From Actinokineospora alba (lineage in GTDB: Bacteria > Actinomycetota > Actinomycetes > Mycobacteriales > Pseudonocardiaceae), in assembly GCF_004362515.1 (NCBI RefSeq), contig NZ_SNXU01000001.1, positions 2,418,001 through 2,482,000 of the forward strand: 64,000 nucleotides of DNA. Reading direction: 5' to 3'. Positions 25,575 to 35,784 of the stretch are shown piece after piece; the stretch's first letter is position 1; every line of letters begins with the position of its first letter. The notes under the pieces were generated by a model. That model ran no database searches. It was not told the origin of the DNA and worked only from the letters and a program-made list of their open reading frames with translations. The position numbers and the translations under genes were made by a program.

Positions 25575-28500
25575 GTGGCTGGAGTCCGTCGTTTCGCGCG
25601 CCCGAAATCTGGCCGCCTCGCTACTCGGCCGATCTGGTTGTTGCTGGTGGTGACCCTTTTTGCGGGCACAGTCAGCCCTTCGGCGGTGCCCTTGGCGGGC
25701 TCCGGTTCCGCCGCGGCGCTCGGCGACGCCCGAGGGCTGTCGCCGAAGCAGCGTTGGGGATCGGCCGAGGGCAACCCGCACGAGGCGGGTGGTGACGGCC
25801 TGAATTACGGCAAGCCCGTCTCCGAGCGGTCGAAGTATGTTCAGCCCGAATTGAAATCGAATGAATCGCCGCGGAATACCGCGAAGATCATGTCGGCCGC
25901 CGCCCGACCGACGGGCTTTGACGCCAAGCGCAGCGTTGAGATCCCCGATCTCAGAGGCCAATATGAACGCGTTTTCCACAACGCCGATGGCACCGAGACG
26001 ACCGAATTCAGCCATCAGCCGCTGAATTTCCGGCAGCCCGACGGCCGGTGGCAGCCGATCGACCCTAAACTCACCGCCGACCCCACGGCGGCCGAGACCT
26101 GGTCAAACACCGCGGACTCGGTCCAGACCAAGATCGCCGCGAGTTCCGCGGCCCAGCAGCTTGTCCGGCTCAACCTCGACGCCGAGCATCAGATCGCCTA
26201 CGGCTTGGCCGGGGGACGCGCGGTGCGCGGACAGGTCGACGGGACGACCGTCATCTACCCCGGGGTCGTCGACCGAGCCGACCTCAAGATCGAGTCACGA
26301 CCGGGCGGGGTCAAGGAAGTCCTGGTCCTGCATGACGCCCAAGCGCCTCGCCGCTGGGTCTTTCCGCTGCACCTCAAGGGATTGACGGCGAAGCTGGTCG
26401 ATGGCCGCATCGCCATGCTCGACGTGGCGGGGAAGGAACGCGCGCAGATCCCGCCAGGCTTCATGACCGACTCCGCCCAGGCGACGGAAACCTCCTCGGC
26501 CGCCACGTCATTCGGGGTCACGTACCGGCTCATCGAGACCGCGGGCACGACCTCCCTGGAAGTCACTCTCGACTCGGCGTGGCTCGACGACCCGGCGCGG
26601 AAGTTCCCGGTGCTCGTCGACCCCACGGTCGAGGAAGTGCGGTCCAACACGAGCATGTACGTCGAGGGTTCGCGCAAGGTCGACAACACCGATGAACTGC
26701 GCGTCGGCAACGCGGGCGCGGGCAGTGCCGCGTCCTACATCGCCTTCCCCGGCCTGGAGACCAGGCTGCGCAACCACAAGGTGTTCGGCGCGCAGTTGCA
26801 GGTGGTCAACTTCGACGCTCCATCGTGCAAGCCCGCGCCGATCACCGTGCACGCGGTGACCGCCCCTTGGTCAAGCAGTTCGGCGTTCCCCGGTCCCGCC
26901 GTCGGCGCGGCGCTGGCAGGCGCGTCCTTCGCGCACGGGTACATGGCCATCGGCCAGACCCGCTCCGCTTGTCCCGCGGGCGCGGAAGTCATCGATCTCG
27001 GTGTGCCCGGTCAAGAACTCGTGCAACGCTGGGTTCGGGGGGAACAGGCCAACCACGGCTTGTCGCTGCGCACCTCGTCGGCTTGGAAGAAGCTCACCGG
27101 CAGCCGCAGCGCGAACCCGCCGAAGCTCTACATCACCCACACCCCGTACGACGCGGGCTACACGATCGAACAGCCCATCCCGAACCCGCCGGTCACCTCC
27201 GTGCAGTCGGGCAAGGTCCGGGTGAACGTCGCCAACCGCGGCGCGCTCACCTGGACGACTGCCAACTACGCCTTGGCATACCGGGTGTTCCGCGCGGACA
27301 ACGGCGAGCGGGTCGGAGAGGTCGAGGCGAGCAGTCTGCCGCGCGACGTGCCGCCCGGCGACAACATCACCCTCGACGCCACTGTGCGCCCGCTGCCCTA
27401 TGGCAGCTATGTCATCGACTTCACCATGGTCCACCGCGGCGTCGCGTACTTCACCGACGAGCAAGTGGCGCCCGCACGGATCTCCCTGGAGGTCTTCAAC
27501 GTCCCGCCCGTGATCACCGCGGTGTACCCGCCTTCGGGACACAGTGTCGAGACCTTGACCCCGCAGCTCTGGGCGAGCGCGCAGGACCACGAGAACGACC
27601 CCCTGCAGTACCGGTTCGAGGTCTGCGAGATCGACCCGTTCGGCAATCCGGCCAACTGTGTGAACTCCGGATACCAGGCCGAGGCGTTCTGGACGGTCAC
27701 CGCGGGCAAGTTGCACTGGGGCAAGACCTACCAGTGGAGGGCCTTCTCGTTCGACGGAAACGGGGAGAGTGAGGAGGTTCGATTCTCCGCGCTGCTCACG
27801 TCGGTGCCGCAGCCCGAGGTCACCTCCCGCCTTGGCAACGCCCCCTACACCGGCGGCGAACTCGGCTTCGACCCGTTGGTAGGCAACTACTCGACGGCGG
27901 CGATCGACCTCGCGGCCGCGACTGTCGGCCCGGAGCTCAACGTCGCGCGCACCTACAACAGCCTCGACCCGCGGCGGAACCTGGCCTTCGGCACCGGATG
28001 GGCCTCGCGCTACGACGTGCGGGTCATCCCGGACGGTGACGGCTCAGGCAACGTGATCCTCACCTACCCTGACGGCCAGCAAGCCCGGTTCGGCCGCAAC
28101 CCCGACGGGACCTACGCACCACCGCCGGGCCGGTACGTCACGCTCACCGCGGTGCCCGACGCCCAGGGTGGCGGCTGGACGCTGACCGACAAGGACCGCA
28201 CGGTCTTCACCTTCCGGTTCGACGGCGGTCTGGTCAGTATCCGGGATGGCGCGGGCCGGACCGTCGAGTTGGCCTACAACGTCGCTGGCGACCTGTGGAA
28301 GGCGATCAGCCGCACGAGCAACCGCGCGCTCGAATTCACCTGGTCGGGCGGGCACGTCACCGAGGTCAAGTCCGACGCGGTGGCGGGCACCAGGCTTACC
28401 TGGATCTACCGCTATGACGGCGATCGGCTGCTCGAAGCCTGCAACCCGGAACAGCACTGCACCCGCTACCAGTACGAAACCAGCTCGCACTACCGCTCCG

Positions 28501-31500
28501 TCGTGCAGGACTCGCGTGCCGATTCCTATTGGCGGATGGGCGAAGCGAGCGACGTCGTCGCGCAGAGCCAGGTCGCCTCGAAAGCAGGTAGCGACAACGC
28601 GACCTACGTCAACGTCAACCACGGCTACGTCCCCGCGGCCCTGTCCGCCAGTGCCGACAAAGCCGTTCAGCTTCGTGGCAACGATTCCTACGTCAAGTTG
28701 CCCGACCAGACCGTAAACAAACACCGCGACCTCGCGGTGGAACTGTGGTTCAAGACCACCTCCGCGGGCCCGCTCGTGGGTTACCAGAACAAGCCCATCG
28801 ATCAGACCTCGACCGATGGCGTGCCCATGCTCTACGTGGGTGAGGACGGCAAACTGCGCGGGCAGTTCTGGCACGGCCGAGTCGACCCGATCACCACGAG
28901 CGGCATCGTCAACGACGGCGCGTGGCACCACGTGGTGCTGTCGGGTTCCCTTGCCACCCAGTCGCTTTACCTCGACGGGAACAAGGTCGGCACGAGTGCG
29001 GGCGTGATCGATCACCCGTGGCTCGCCCACACGCAGATCGGCGCCGCGTACTCCGTGTCGCAGTTCCCCGGCATCGCCACCGGTCGGCGGTTCCTCGCCG
29101 CGGAGATCGATGAGGTTGCCTTCTACGCGCGACCCCTCGGTGATCTCGCGGTCAAGTCGCACTACGCCGCGCGTTCCGGGGGCGACCAGGTCACGCGGGT
29201 GACTCTGCCGAGCATGCGGGTCGCGGCGAGCATCGCCTACGACTCGGCCAACGACCGCATGCGCGAGTTCACCGACGCCAACGGCGGCCGGTGGCAGCTC
29301 GTCAACCCGACGGTGGGTGGCGGCCCGGAGAACCTGATCCGCACGGCGTCGGTGATCGACCCGGCGGGCAGGCCCCGGTTCTATGACTATGACGCGCTCA
29401 AGGGCCGCATCCTGCGCCAGAGCACGCCACTGGGCACCGGTGTGCGCGCCGAAGACGTGATCGGTTCGCAGTGCACGACCGGCGCTGACGGCATCATCCG
29501 GTGCAAGGGACAGGTCGTCGCCTTGGGCGTGCGGCTGTATGACTACGACACCGCGGGATTCCAGACTTCCATCACCGACGAGCGAGGCGACCGCGCGTGG
29601 CTCACCCACGACGACCGCGGCAACCTGGTGTCGAAGAAGAGCTGCCGCGCCACCGGGAACTGCCAGACCTCGTACTTCGAGTACCAGGCGCCCAATGGTG
29701 ATCCGACCGATCCGCGGACCGACAAGCTGATCGCGTCGCGCGACGCCCGTTCGTCCAGCGCGACCGACAACACCTACCGGACAGCGTCGACGTACACCGC
29801 GTTCGGTGATCTCGCGACCGAGACCAGCCCGGACGGCGGCACGACGTCGCACGCCTACACCGACGGCACCACCGCCGCGGTCGACGGCGGTACCGAACCG
29901 ATGCGACTGCTCAAGTCGACGACCGATCCGCGCGGAGCGCTGATCCAGTATCGGTACTTCCGCAACGGCGATCTCGCGGAGACGGTGTCCCCCACGGGTC
30001 TGCGCACCACCTACGAGTACGACGTCCTGGGCCGAATGACCAAGGAGACGGAGTTCCCGGAGGCTTATCCCCTGGGCGTGAGCACCACGTTCGGGTATGA
30101 CGCACTGAGCAGGCTGACGACCACGACCGGGCCGACCACGACGAACGCGGTCACCGCGACGACGCACGTCGGCACGACCGTGACCGGCTATGACCTTGAC
30201 GGCAACGTCACCAGGGTCGAGCACAAGGACAGCTCCGATCCGGCCAACTCGAGGGTCACGATCTCCGAGTACGACCAGCACGGCAGGCTCAGCAAGACCA
30301 TCGGGCCGCAGGGCGACGAGGCGTCGTACGGGTATGACAGCTTCGGTAACCAGACCTGGGTGGTCGACGCCAACGGCGTCAAGACCGAATACCGCTACAC
30401 GGCGCGAAACAAGCTCGCCGAGGTCCGGCTCCGCGGCTGGCATGGGCAGGCAGTCACACCCGGGGAGCCGACCACGGGGGATAGCTCGGTCGGCACCGAC
30501 TTGGTCCTGGAGTCCTACACCTACGACGACGCGGGCAGGCTGCTGCGCGAGGTGGACGCGATGGGCCGGGCGATCGAGTACCGGCACTTCGCCGACGGCC
30601 TCGTTTCCAAGGTCATCGCGCGCGACGTGGCCGACCCGGTCACCGGCGGCAAGCGCGACGTGGTCCTGCAGGACAACACCTACGACGCGGCGGGCCACCT
30701 GGTCCGCCAGGTCGGACCGGGCGGGCGCGTCGTCGCCCACGAGGTCGACGCCACCGGTCGGCTCACCGCGACCACTGCCGATCCCGACGGGCTGCGGCGG
30801 CGCACGGCCTATGAGTATGACCTCGGCGGCAACGTCACCAAGGTCACGCGCACCGGCGCCTACTCCAACGCGGGTCGGTTCGCAGCTTCGTTCGCCGAGG
30901 TCGTCGAGTACGGCTTCGACTTCGCGGGCAGGCAGACAAGCGAGACGCAGCGGGGGCCGTCAGGCACCAGCACGACGACAACTGGTTACGACCAGCGCGG
31001 CCTGATCACCAAGGTCGTGTCCCCGCTGGGCAACGTGGCAGGCGCCAACCCGGCCGACCACACCACCGAATACCGGTACGACCAACTTGGCCGCACGGTC
31101 GCGACGGTCGCGCCGAAGGTAAAGGTCGAGAACAACGGGGCGGCCCCGGTCGACGCGCGGCCGGAGACCGTCCTGGGCTACAACGCCTTCGGTGAACTAG
31201 CCGCACGGCGCAACGCCCAAGGCGATGTCGTGCGGATCTCCTACAACCGGCTCGGCCAGCCGGTCCGCACCGAATCGCCTTCGTACCGGGCTCCCGGGGC
31301 GACCAGTTCGGTCACCTCGGTGACCACCACCGAGTACGACGCCTTCGGCAAGCCAACGGTCGTGACCGACGCGGCGGGCGCGGTCACCAGAAACCGCTAC
31401 GACCAGCGCGGTCGGCTGGTGGAGAAGCAGGACCCGAACCCCGACAACCCGAGCCAGGGTGGTGGTGTCTGGCGGTACGAGTACACCCACACGGGCGAGA

Positions 31501-34500
31501 TCTTGGCCGTGACCGACCCCACCGGCGCTCGCGTCGAGTCGACGTACGACGAGTTCGACCGTCCTATCACGACCACCATGCTTGAACGCAAGCCGACCGT
31601 GGCCGCGTTCACCACACATCTCGCCTACGACGACGCCGGACAACTCGTCAAGGCGACCTCGCCGACCAACGAGGTCACACGGTTCGCCTATGACGCCCTC
31701 GGCCAGCGCACGAGCGTCACCGATCCCGCGGGCGTGGTGACCCAGTTCGGCTATGACAGTTTCGGCAACAAGGTCTGGACGAAGGACGCCAAGGGCCGTG
31801 CCTCGCTGGTCAAGCTCGACGCGTCGGGCAACACCACCGGCGAGTTCGATTTCAACCCGGCCGGGCAGATCATCGCCCGGCGGTCATACAGCCACAACGC
31901 GGCGGGCGCGGTGCTCGCCGCGACCGACGCCATGGGCAAGACCACCCGCTTCAACTACGACGCGGGTGGTCGGCTGACCCAGCGGGTCGAGCCGGTCAGC
32001 GACACCGACACGATCACGACGTCGTTCGGCTACGACGCCTCCGGCAGGCGGACCCGGGTGACCGACGGCCGCGGCAACAACACCCTCTATACGTTCAACA
32101 GCTTGGGACTGCCGGAATCGGTGATCGAACCGGCGACGGCGGCACACCCGAACACAGCCGATCGCACCTGGACCGCCGCCTACGACGCGGCGGGCCGGTC
32201 GGTGAAGCTGACTGCTCCGGGCGGCATCAGCCGAGACCGGACCTACGACGGGCTGGGCAGACTCGTTCGGGAGACCGGGGCGGGCGCCGAGTCGGCGACC
32301 ACGGAGCGCGGCCTGGGCTACGACCCGGTCGGCAGGCTCACCAAGTCGACTACGGCCGTCGGTGACAACCTCTACACCTACAACGACCGCGGCCGCATGC
32401 TGACCGCGAACGGCATCTCCGGGGTCGCGTCCTACGACTACGACGCGCAGGGCCGACCTCTGTCCCGAGTGGACGGAGCAGGAACCACCGGCTTCACCTA
32501 CGCCGCGGGCAGGTTGCAGACAGTTCAGGACGCGACAAGCGGCTCGCGGCTGACCTTCGGCTACACCACGGCCGGTGAACTCGGCAGCATCGACTACGGC
32601 AACGGCGTCGCCCGCGAATTCGGCTACGACGACTTCGGCCGTGAGGCGTCGGACACGACGAAGAACGCCGCCGGCGCACTGGTCGGCTCGATCGGCTACA
32701 CCTACGACCTCAACCACCGGCTGACCAAGAAGGTCACCACCGGGACAGCGGCCGCCGGGGAGCAGACCTACGGCTACGACCATCTCGGCCGAGTCACGGC
32801 CTGGACCAACGCCGGGACCACCACCGGGTACGGCTGGGACAAGTCGGGCAACCGGGTGCTCAACGGCGCCAAGACGGCCACGTTCGACGAGCGCAACCGG
32901 GTGCTCTCCGACGGGGACTACACCTACCAGTACACGGCACGTGGCACGACGGCCTCGCGGACCAGTTCCGGGCTCGAGGAGAAGTTCGACTTCGATGCCT
33001 TCGACCGGCTCATCAAGGTCGGCGCGACAGTCCACAACTACGACTCGCTGGACCGCCCAGTCACCCGCGGCGGCCAGGCCTTCACCTACGCGGGCCTGGA
33101 GATGGACCCGGTCACCGACGGCACCGCGACTTACGGCCGCGGCGCGTCCGGTGAACTGATCTCGCTCGCGCAGGGAGCCGACAAGCGACTGCTCCTGTCG
33201 GACAAGCACGGCGACATCGTCGGCGGCTTCGCTCCGGGCGCGTCCGCGTTGGCTGACTCGACCGCGTTCGACCCGTTCGGCAAGCCGACCGCCACAGTCG
33301 GTGCCAAGCGCAACGTCGGCTTCCAGGGAGACTGGACGGCGCCGGACACCGGCCAGGTCAACATGGGCGCCCGGTGGTATGAGCCGAAGTCCGGTTCGTT
33401 CACCAGCCGCGACACCGTCGACCAGGGCGGCCCGGGCTCCGGCGGTCTCAACCGATACGTCTACGGCGTCGGCTCGCCGATCAACGGGTTCGACCCGGAC
33501 GGACACGGCTGGTTCAGCGACGCGGTGAGCTGGGTCGGCGACAACATCAGCACGGTCGGGCACATCGCCCTCGATGTCGTCGGCATGATCCCCGTCGTCG
33601 GCGAGGTCGCCGACGGCATCAACGGCGTGTGGTATCTCGCCGAAGGCAACTACACCGACGCCGCGATGTCCTTCGCGGGCATGATCCCGGGCGTCGGAAA
33701 CGCCGCCACGGCCGGAAAGTACGCCGCCAAGTACGGCGACGACGCCGTCGGCCTCGCCCGCGGCAGCGACAACGTGCCCCACCGCTCACCGGACTCACCG
33801 AACGGGAACCCCAAGCGCTACGACAACGACCTGCCAGGCAAGAAGGCGAACGGCAAGGCGGACGCTCCTGGCGGGGGCAAATCCATCCCGGACCCCCGCA
33901 AGATCGCCGCCGAAGCAGCCGCCAAGCGCGCCGCCGCCGCGAAGGCCGCCTTCCAGGCGGCGGTCGCTCGCACCTCGAAGGCCAAGGCCGCGGTCGCCCG
34001 GGCGGTCAAGTCGAACCCGCTGCCGACGGTCAAGGCGGCACTGAAGCCGAAGCTGGCCAACCCTCGCCACCTCGTGTCCACCGTGGCGAACGCCCCCGCG
34101 CGGATCGTCCAACAGGCGGTCTCGAACGTCCAAGACCTCAACAAGGTCTACGACTCGATCAAGGCCTCGATCCTGGGCGTGGGCAAGGAGATCATCCAGG
34201 AGGCGGTGCAGGCCCAGGTCGAACAGTTGGTCGCCTCCTCACCGCTGCCCTTCGCCGGTGACCTGCTGGACCTGGTGGGCAACCGGAAACGAGGATCCCC
34301 GAAGAAGAAGGGCCAAGACGCCCGCGCCGACGCCGGCGGCAAGACCTGCCCGATATCCAGCAGGTCAAGCCTGGACCGCCAGAGCTTCGACGGCTCGACC
34401 CCGGTCCTGCTGGCCGACGGCACCCGCAAACCCATCCGCGACGTCCGCGAGGGCGACAAGGTACTCGCTACAGACCCGACAACAGGCGAGTCCGGCCCGC

Positions 34501-35201
34501 GAACGGTGACCGACACGCGGTCGCACCAGGCGGAGCGGCTGCTGTACGAGGTCACGGTCACGACCGACTCCGGCGACGGCTCGCTGGTCGCGACCGACGA
34601 GCACCCGTTCTGGGTGGAGTCGCTGCAGAAGTGGGTGCACGCCCAGGATCTGAAGCCGGGATACACCTTCGAGACTGCGGACCACCGGCCCGCGACCGTG
34701 GCGGGCATCCGGGCACTGGCACCGGACCGTCAGGTCTACAACCTCACGGTCGACGGCCTCCACACGTACTTCGTGGGCCTATCGTCGGAAACCGGTGCGT
34801 CGCTACTCACACACAACGACGATGCGCTTCGGCCGCTTGACGAGTGCTTCCGTGAAGCAGCCGCTGTCAGGGATGAGGGCCTCGATCGTATGTACGCGTC
34901 GATGTCGAGAACTCAGGTCAACAAGAATGCCGCCATGATCGTCGGAGCGGTTGACCGTCGAACCGGTATCGCCGTGATTGGAATCAAACCTCCTAACCGC
35001 CTCCCGTACTGTGCCGAGGATGATGCGCGCTGCAAGTTGATCGAAAAAGGTGCGCGAAAGGAAGACATCGTTTATAGTACGCCCTATCTGCCTAACAGTC
35101 GAAAGCCTGCTCAGGTCTGTCCTCGTTGTCAGGAAAGAATTCCGCCTGAAATAGTTGAGCCTGGAACAGAGGGTGCGCCGGGAGGTGCTTGGGGTGGCTG
35201 A
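25575..35201 (+). CDS. RHS/YD-repeat polymorphic toxin with HINT domain and deaminase-like tip
   Basis: About 3208 aa. Order: signal peptide (about 1-50); DNRLRE-like region (about 360-530); Ig/Fn3-like region (about 560-740); DUF6531-type start of the RHS shell (LGFDPLVGNYSTAAIDL, about 762); LamG/concanavalin-like insert (about 978-1195); many YD repeats (about 1260-2570); RHS core (DPFGKPTATVG...YVYGVGSPINGFDPDG, to about 2645); a hydrophobic pre-toxin segment (about 2650-2728); an Ala/Lys-rich linker; a HINT domain from Ser2937 (SFDGSTPVLLADG) to LLTHN (Asn3081); and a 127-aa tip. The tip has CAE (C3146, E3148) and CPRC (C3182, C3185), the zinc motifs of YwqJ/SCP1.201-type deaminases. GTG 25575 fits the signal peptide and has GGGAAGGG upstream; GTG 25551 is the alternative. 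Confidence 0.92.
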   Translation: MAGVRRFARPKSGRLATRPIWLLLVVTLFAGTVSPSAVPLAGSGSAAALGDARGLSPKQRWGSAEGNPHEAGGDGLNYGKPVSERSKYVQPELKSNESPRNTAKIMSAAARPTGFDAKRSVEIPDLRGQYERVFHNADGTETTEFSHQPLNFRQPDGRWQPIDPKLTADPTAAETWSNTADSVQTKIAASSAAQQLVRLNLDAEHQIAYGLAGGRAVRGQVDGTTVIYPGVVDRADLKIESRPGGVKEVLVLHDAQAPRRWVFPLHLKGLTAKLVDGRIAMLDVAGKERAQIPPGFMTDSAQATETSSAATSFGVTYRLIETAGTTSLEVTLDSAWLDDPARKFPVLVDPTVEEVRSNTSMYVEGSRKVDNTDELRVGNAGAGSAASYIAFPGLETRLRNHKVFGAQLQVVNFDAPSCKPAPITVHAVTAPWSSSSAFPGPAVGAALAGASFAHGYMAIGQTRSACPAGAEVIDLGVPGQELVQRWVRGEQANHGLSLRTSSAWKKLTGSRSANPPKLYITHTPYDAGYTIEQPIPNPPVTSVQSGKVRVNVANRGALTWTTANYALAYRVFRADNGERVGEVEASSLPRDVPPGDNITLDATVRPLPYGSYVIDFTMVHRGVAYFTDEQVAPARISLEVFNVPPVITAVYPPSGHSVETLTPQLWASAQDHENDPLQYRFEVCEIDPFGNPANCVNSGYQAEAFWTVTAGKLHWGKTYQWRAFSFDGNGESEEVRFSALLTSVPQPEVTSRLGNAPYTGGELGFDPLVGNYSTAAIDLAAATVGPELNVARTYNSLDPRRNLAFGTGWASRYDVRVIPDGDGSGNVILTYPDGQQARFGRNPDGTYAPPPGRYVTLTAVPDAQGGGWTLTDKDRTVFTFRFDGGLVSIRDGAGRTVELAYNVAGDLWKAISRTSNRALEFTWSGGHVTEVKSDAVAGTRLTWIYRYDGDRLLEACNPEQHCTRYQYETSSHYRSVVQDSRADSYWRMGEASDVVAQSQVASKAGSDNATYVNVNHGYVPAALSASADKAVQLRGNDSYVKLPDQTVNKHRDLAVELWFKTTSAGPLVGYQNKPIDQTSTDGVPMLYVGEDGKLRGQFWHGRVDPITTSGIVNDGAWHHVVLSGSLATQSLYLDGNKVGTSAGVIDHPWLAHTQIGAAYSVSQFPGIATGRRFLAAEIDEVAFYARPLGDLAVKSHYAARSGGDQVTRVTLPSMRVAASIAYDSANDRMREFTDANGGRWQLVNPTVGGGPENLIRTASVIDPAGRPRFYDYDALKGRILRQSTPLGTGVRAEDVIGSQCTTGADGIIRCKGQVVALGVRLYDYDTAGFQTSITDERGDRAWLTHDDRGNLVSKKSCRATGNCQTSYFEYQAPNGDPTDPRTDKLIASRDARSSSATDNTYRTASTYTAFGDLATETSPDGGTTSHAYTDGTTAAVDGGTEPMRLLKSTTDPRGALIQYRYFRNGDLAETVSPTGLRTTYEYDVLGRMTKETEFPEAYPLGVSTTFGYDALSRLTTTTGPTTTNAVTATTHVGTTVTGYDLDGNVTRVEHKDSSDPANSRVTISEYDQHGRLSKTIGPQGDEASYGYDSFGNQTWVVDANGVKTEYRYTARNKLAEVRLRGWHGQAVTPGEPTTGDSSVGTDLVLESYTYDDAGRLLREVDAMGRAIEYRHFADGLVSKVIARDVADPVTGGKRDVVLQDNTYDAAGHLVRQVGPGGRVVAHEVDATGRLTATTADPDGLRRRTAYEYDLGGNVTKVTRTGAYSNAGRFAASFAEVVEYGFDFAGRQTSETQRGPSGTSTTTTGYDQRGLITKVVSPLGNVAGANPADHTTEYRYDQLGRTVATVAPKVKVENNGAAPVDARPETVLGYNAFGELAARRNAQGDVVRISYNRLGQPVRTESPSYRAPGATSSVTSVTTTEYDAFGKPTVVTDAAGAVTRNRYDQRGRLVEKQDPNPDNPSQGGGVWRYEYTHTGEILAVTDPTGARVESTYDEFDRPITTTMLERKPTVAAFTTHLAYDDAGQLVKATSPTNEVTRFAYDALGQRTSVTDPAGVVTQFGYDSFGNKVWTKDAKGRASLVKLDASGNTTGEFDFNPAGQIIARRSYSHNAAGAVLAATDAMGKTTRFNYDAGGRLTQRVEPVSDTDTITTSFGYDASGRRTRVTDGRGNNTLYTFNSLGLPESVIEPATAAHPNTADRTWTAAYDAAGRSVKLTAPGGISRDRTYDGLGRLVRETGAGAESATTERGLGYDPVGRLTKSTTAVGDNLYTYNDRGRMLTANGISGVASYDYDAQGRPLSRVDGAGTTGFTYAAGRLQTVQDATSGSRLTFGYTTAGELGSIDYGNGVAREFGYDDFGREASDTTKNAAGALVGSIGYTYDLNHRLTKKVTTGTAAAGEQTYGYDHLGRVTAWTNAGTTTGYGWDKSGNRVLNGAKTATFDERNRVLSDGDYTYQYTARGTTASRTSSGLEEKFDFDAFDRLIKVGATVHNYDSLDRPVTRGGQAFTYAGLEMDPVTDGTATYGRGASGELISLAQGADKRLLLSDKHGDIVGGFAPGASALADSTAFDPFGKPTATVGAKRNVGFQGDWTAPDTGQVNMGARWYEPKSGSFTSRDTVDQGGPGSGGLNRYVYGVGSPINGFDPDGHGWFSDAVSWVGDNISTVGHIALDVVGMIPVVGEVADGINGVWYLAEGNYTDAAMSFAGMIPGVGNAATAGKYAAKYGDDAVGLARGSDNVPHRSPDSPNGNPKRYDNDLPGKKANGKADAPGGGKSIPDPRKIAAEAAAKRAAAAKAAFQAAVARTSKAKAAVARAVKSNPLPTVKAALKPKLANPRHLVSTVANAPARIVQQAVSNVQDLNKVYDSIKASILGVGKEIIQEAVQAQVEQLVASSPLPFAGDLLDLVGNRKRGSPKKKGQDARADAGGKTCPISSRSSLDRQSFDGSTPVLLADGTRKPIRDVREGDKVLATDPTTGESGPRTVTDTRSHQAERLLYEVTVTTDSGDGSLVATDEHPFWVESLQKWVHAQDLKPGYTFETADHRPATVAGIRALAPDRQVYNLTVDGLHTYFVGLSSETGASLLTHNDDALRPLDECFREAAAVRDEGLDRMYASMSRTQVNKNAAMIVGAVDRRTGIAVIGIKPPNRLPYCAEDDARCKLIEKGARKEDIVYSTPYLPNSRKPAQVCPRCQERIPPEIVEPGTEGAPGGAWGG

Positions 35202-35754
35202 TTGGAATTGGGAAGAACTTGACACTTCCATTGGTGGCGCCGAGAAGATCCCAGAGTGGGTCCAGCGGCTGTTGTCGCAGGACGCAAAAATTCGCGAGAA
35301 TGCGCTGCAGACCCTGCTCTGTTATGTCGCAAACCAGGGCAGTTTATATACGGCAGCGGCAGGTGTCGTGGACGTGCTGTTGGATTATCTTGGCTCGGTA
35401 GGCAGGTTGCCCGCCGAGGCGTGGCATCTCATGAACTACATATTCGGCGCAGTTTCATGTGATGCGACTGTTGTAGTCGAGGGGCGTACCGTATCGCTGG
35501 ACGGGTATGTCAAGGCGCGCATCACGTCACTTCTGCCCCTGGTGGACGAGGTTGTAGCTGATGTAACCATCGAAGAACTCGACGGTTTAACATGGGTGTT
35601 AATGCGTCTCGCCGAACGTTCATTCGCTGTGATCGAGATACTTGAAAAACATCTCTCTAGCGCGATGGGCGAAAGGCGCGCGTCCTTGGTTCAAGCGGTG
35701 GCAGACGCGCGTGACGCTTGGGAAGAAGGAAATCAGTTCTTGGGCGATGTGTGA
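35194..35754 (+). CDS. Candidate immunity protein for the RHS deaminase toxin
   Basis: 186 aa, GTG 35194 with GGAGGT 7 nt upstream; it overlaps the toxin stop by 8 nt. Predicted all-helical and acidic (start ADWNWEELDTSIGG; RLLSQDAKIRENALQTLLCYVANQ; later EELDGLTWVLMRLAERSF), like a HEAT-type repeat protein. No signal peptide, so it stays in the cytoplasm where an immunity protein must act. GC content is clearly lower than in the neighbours, as is the toxin tip. No named immunity family is recognised; the role is inferred from position, overlap and composition. A longer start at 35155 would overlap the toxin further and has no ribosome-binding site. Confidence 0.75.
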   Translation: MADWNWEELDTSIGGAEKIPEWVQRLLSQDAKIRENALQTLLCYVANQGSLYTAAAGVVDVLLDYLGSVGRLPAEAWHLMNYIFGAVSCDATVVVEGRTVSLDGYVKARITSLLPLVDEVVADVTIEELDGLTWVLMRLAERSFAVIEILEKHLSSAMGERRASLVQAVADARDAWEEGNQFLGDV

Positions 35755-35784
35755 TGCCTGGTTCCAAGGGGACTTGCTGCTGCC

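Noticed and set aside
28044..33782. Two long minus-strand frames (28044-30740 and 31884-33782) opposite the RHS gene
   Set aside because: Arg/Val/Gly-rich shadow translations; the plus strand has clear YD repeats over the same span.
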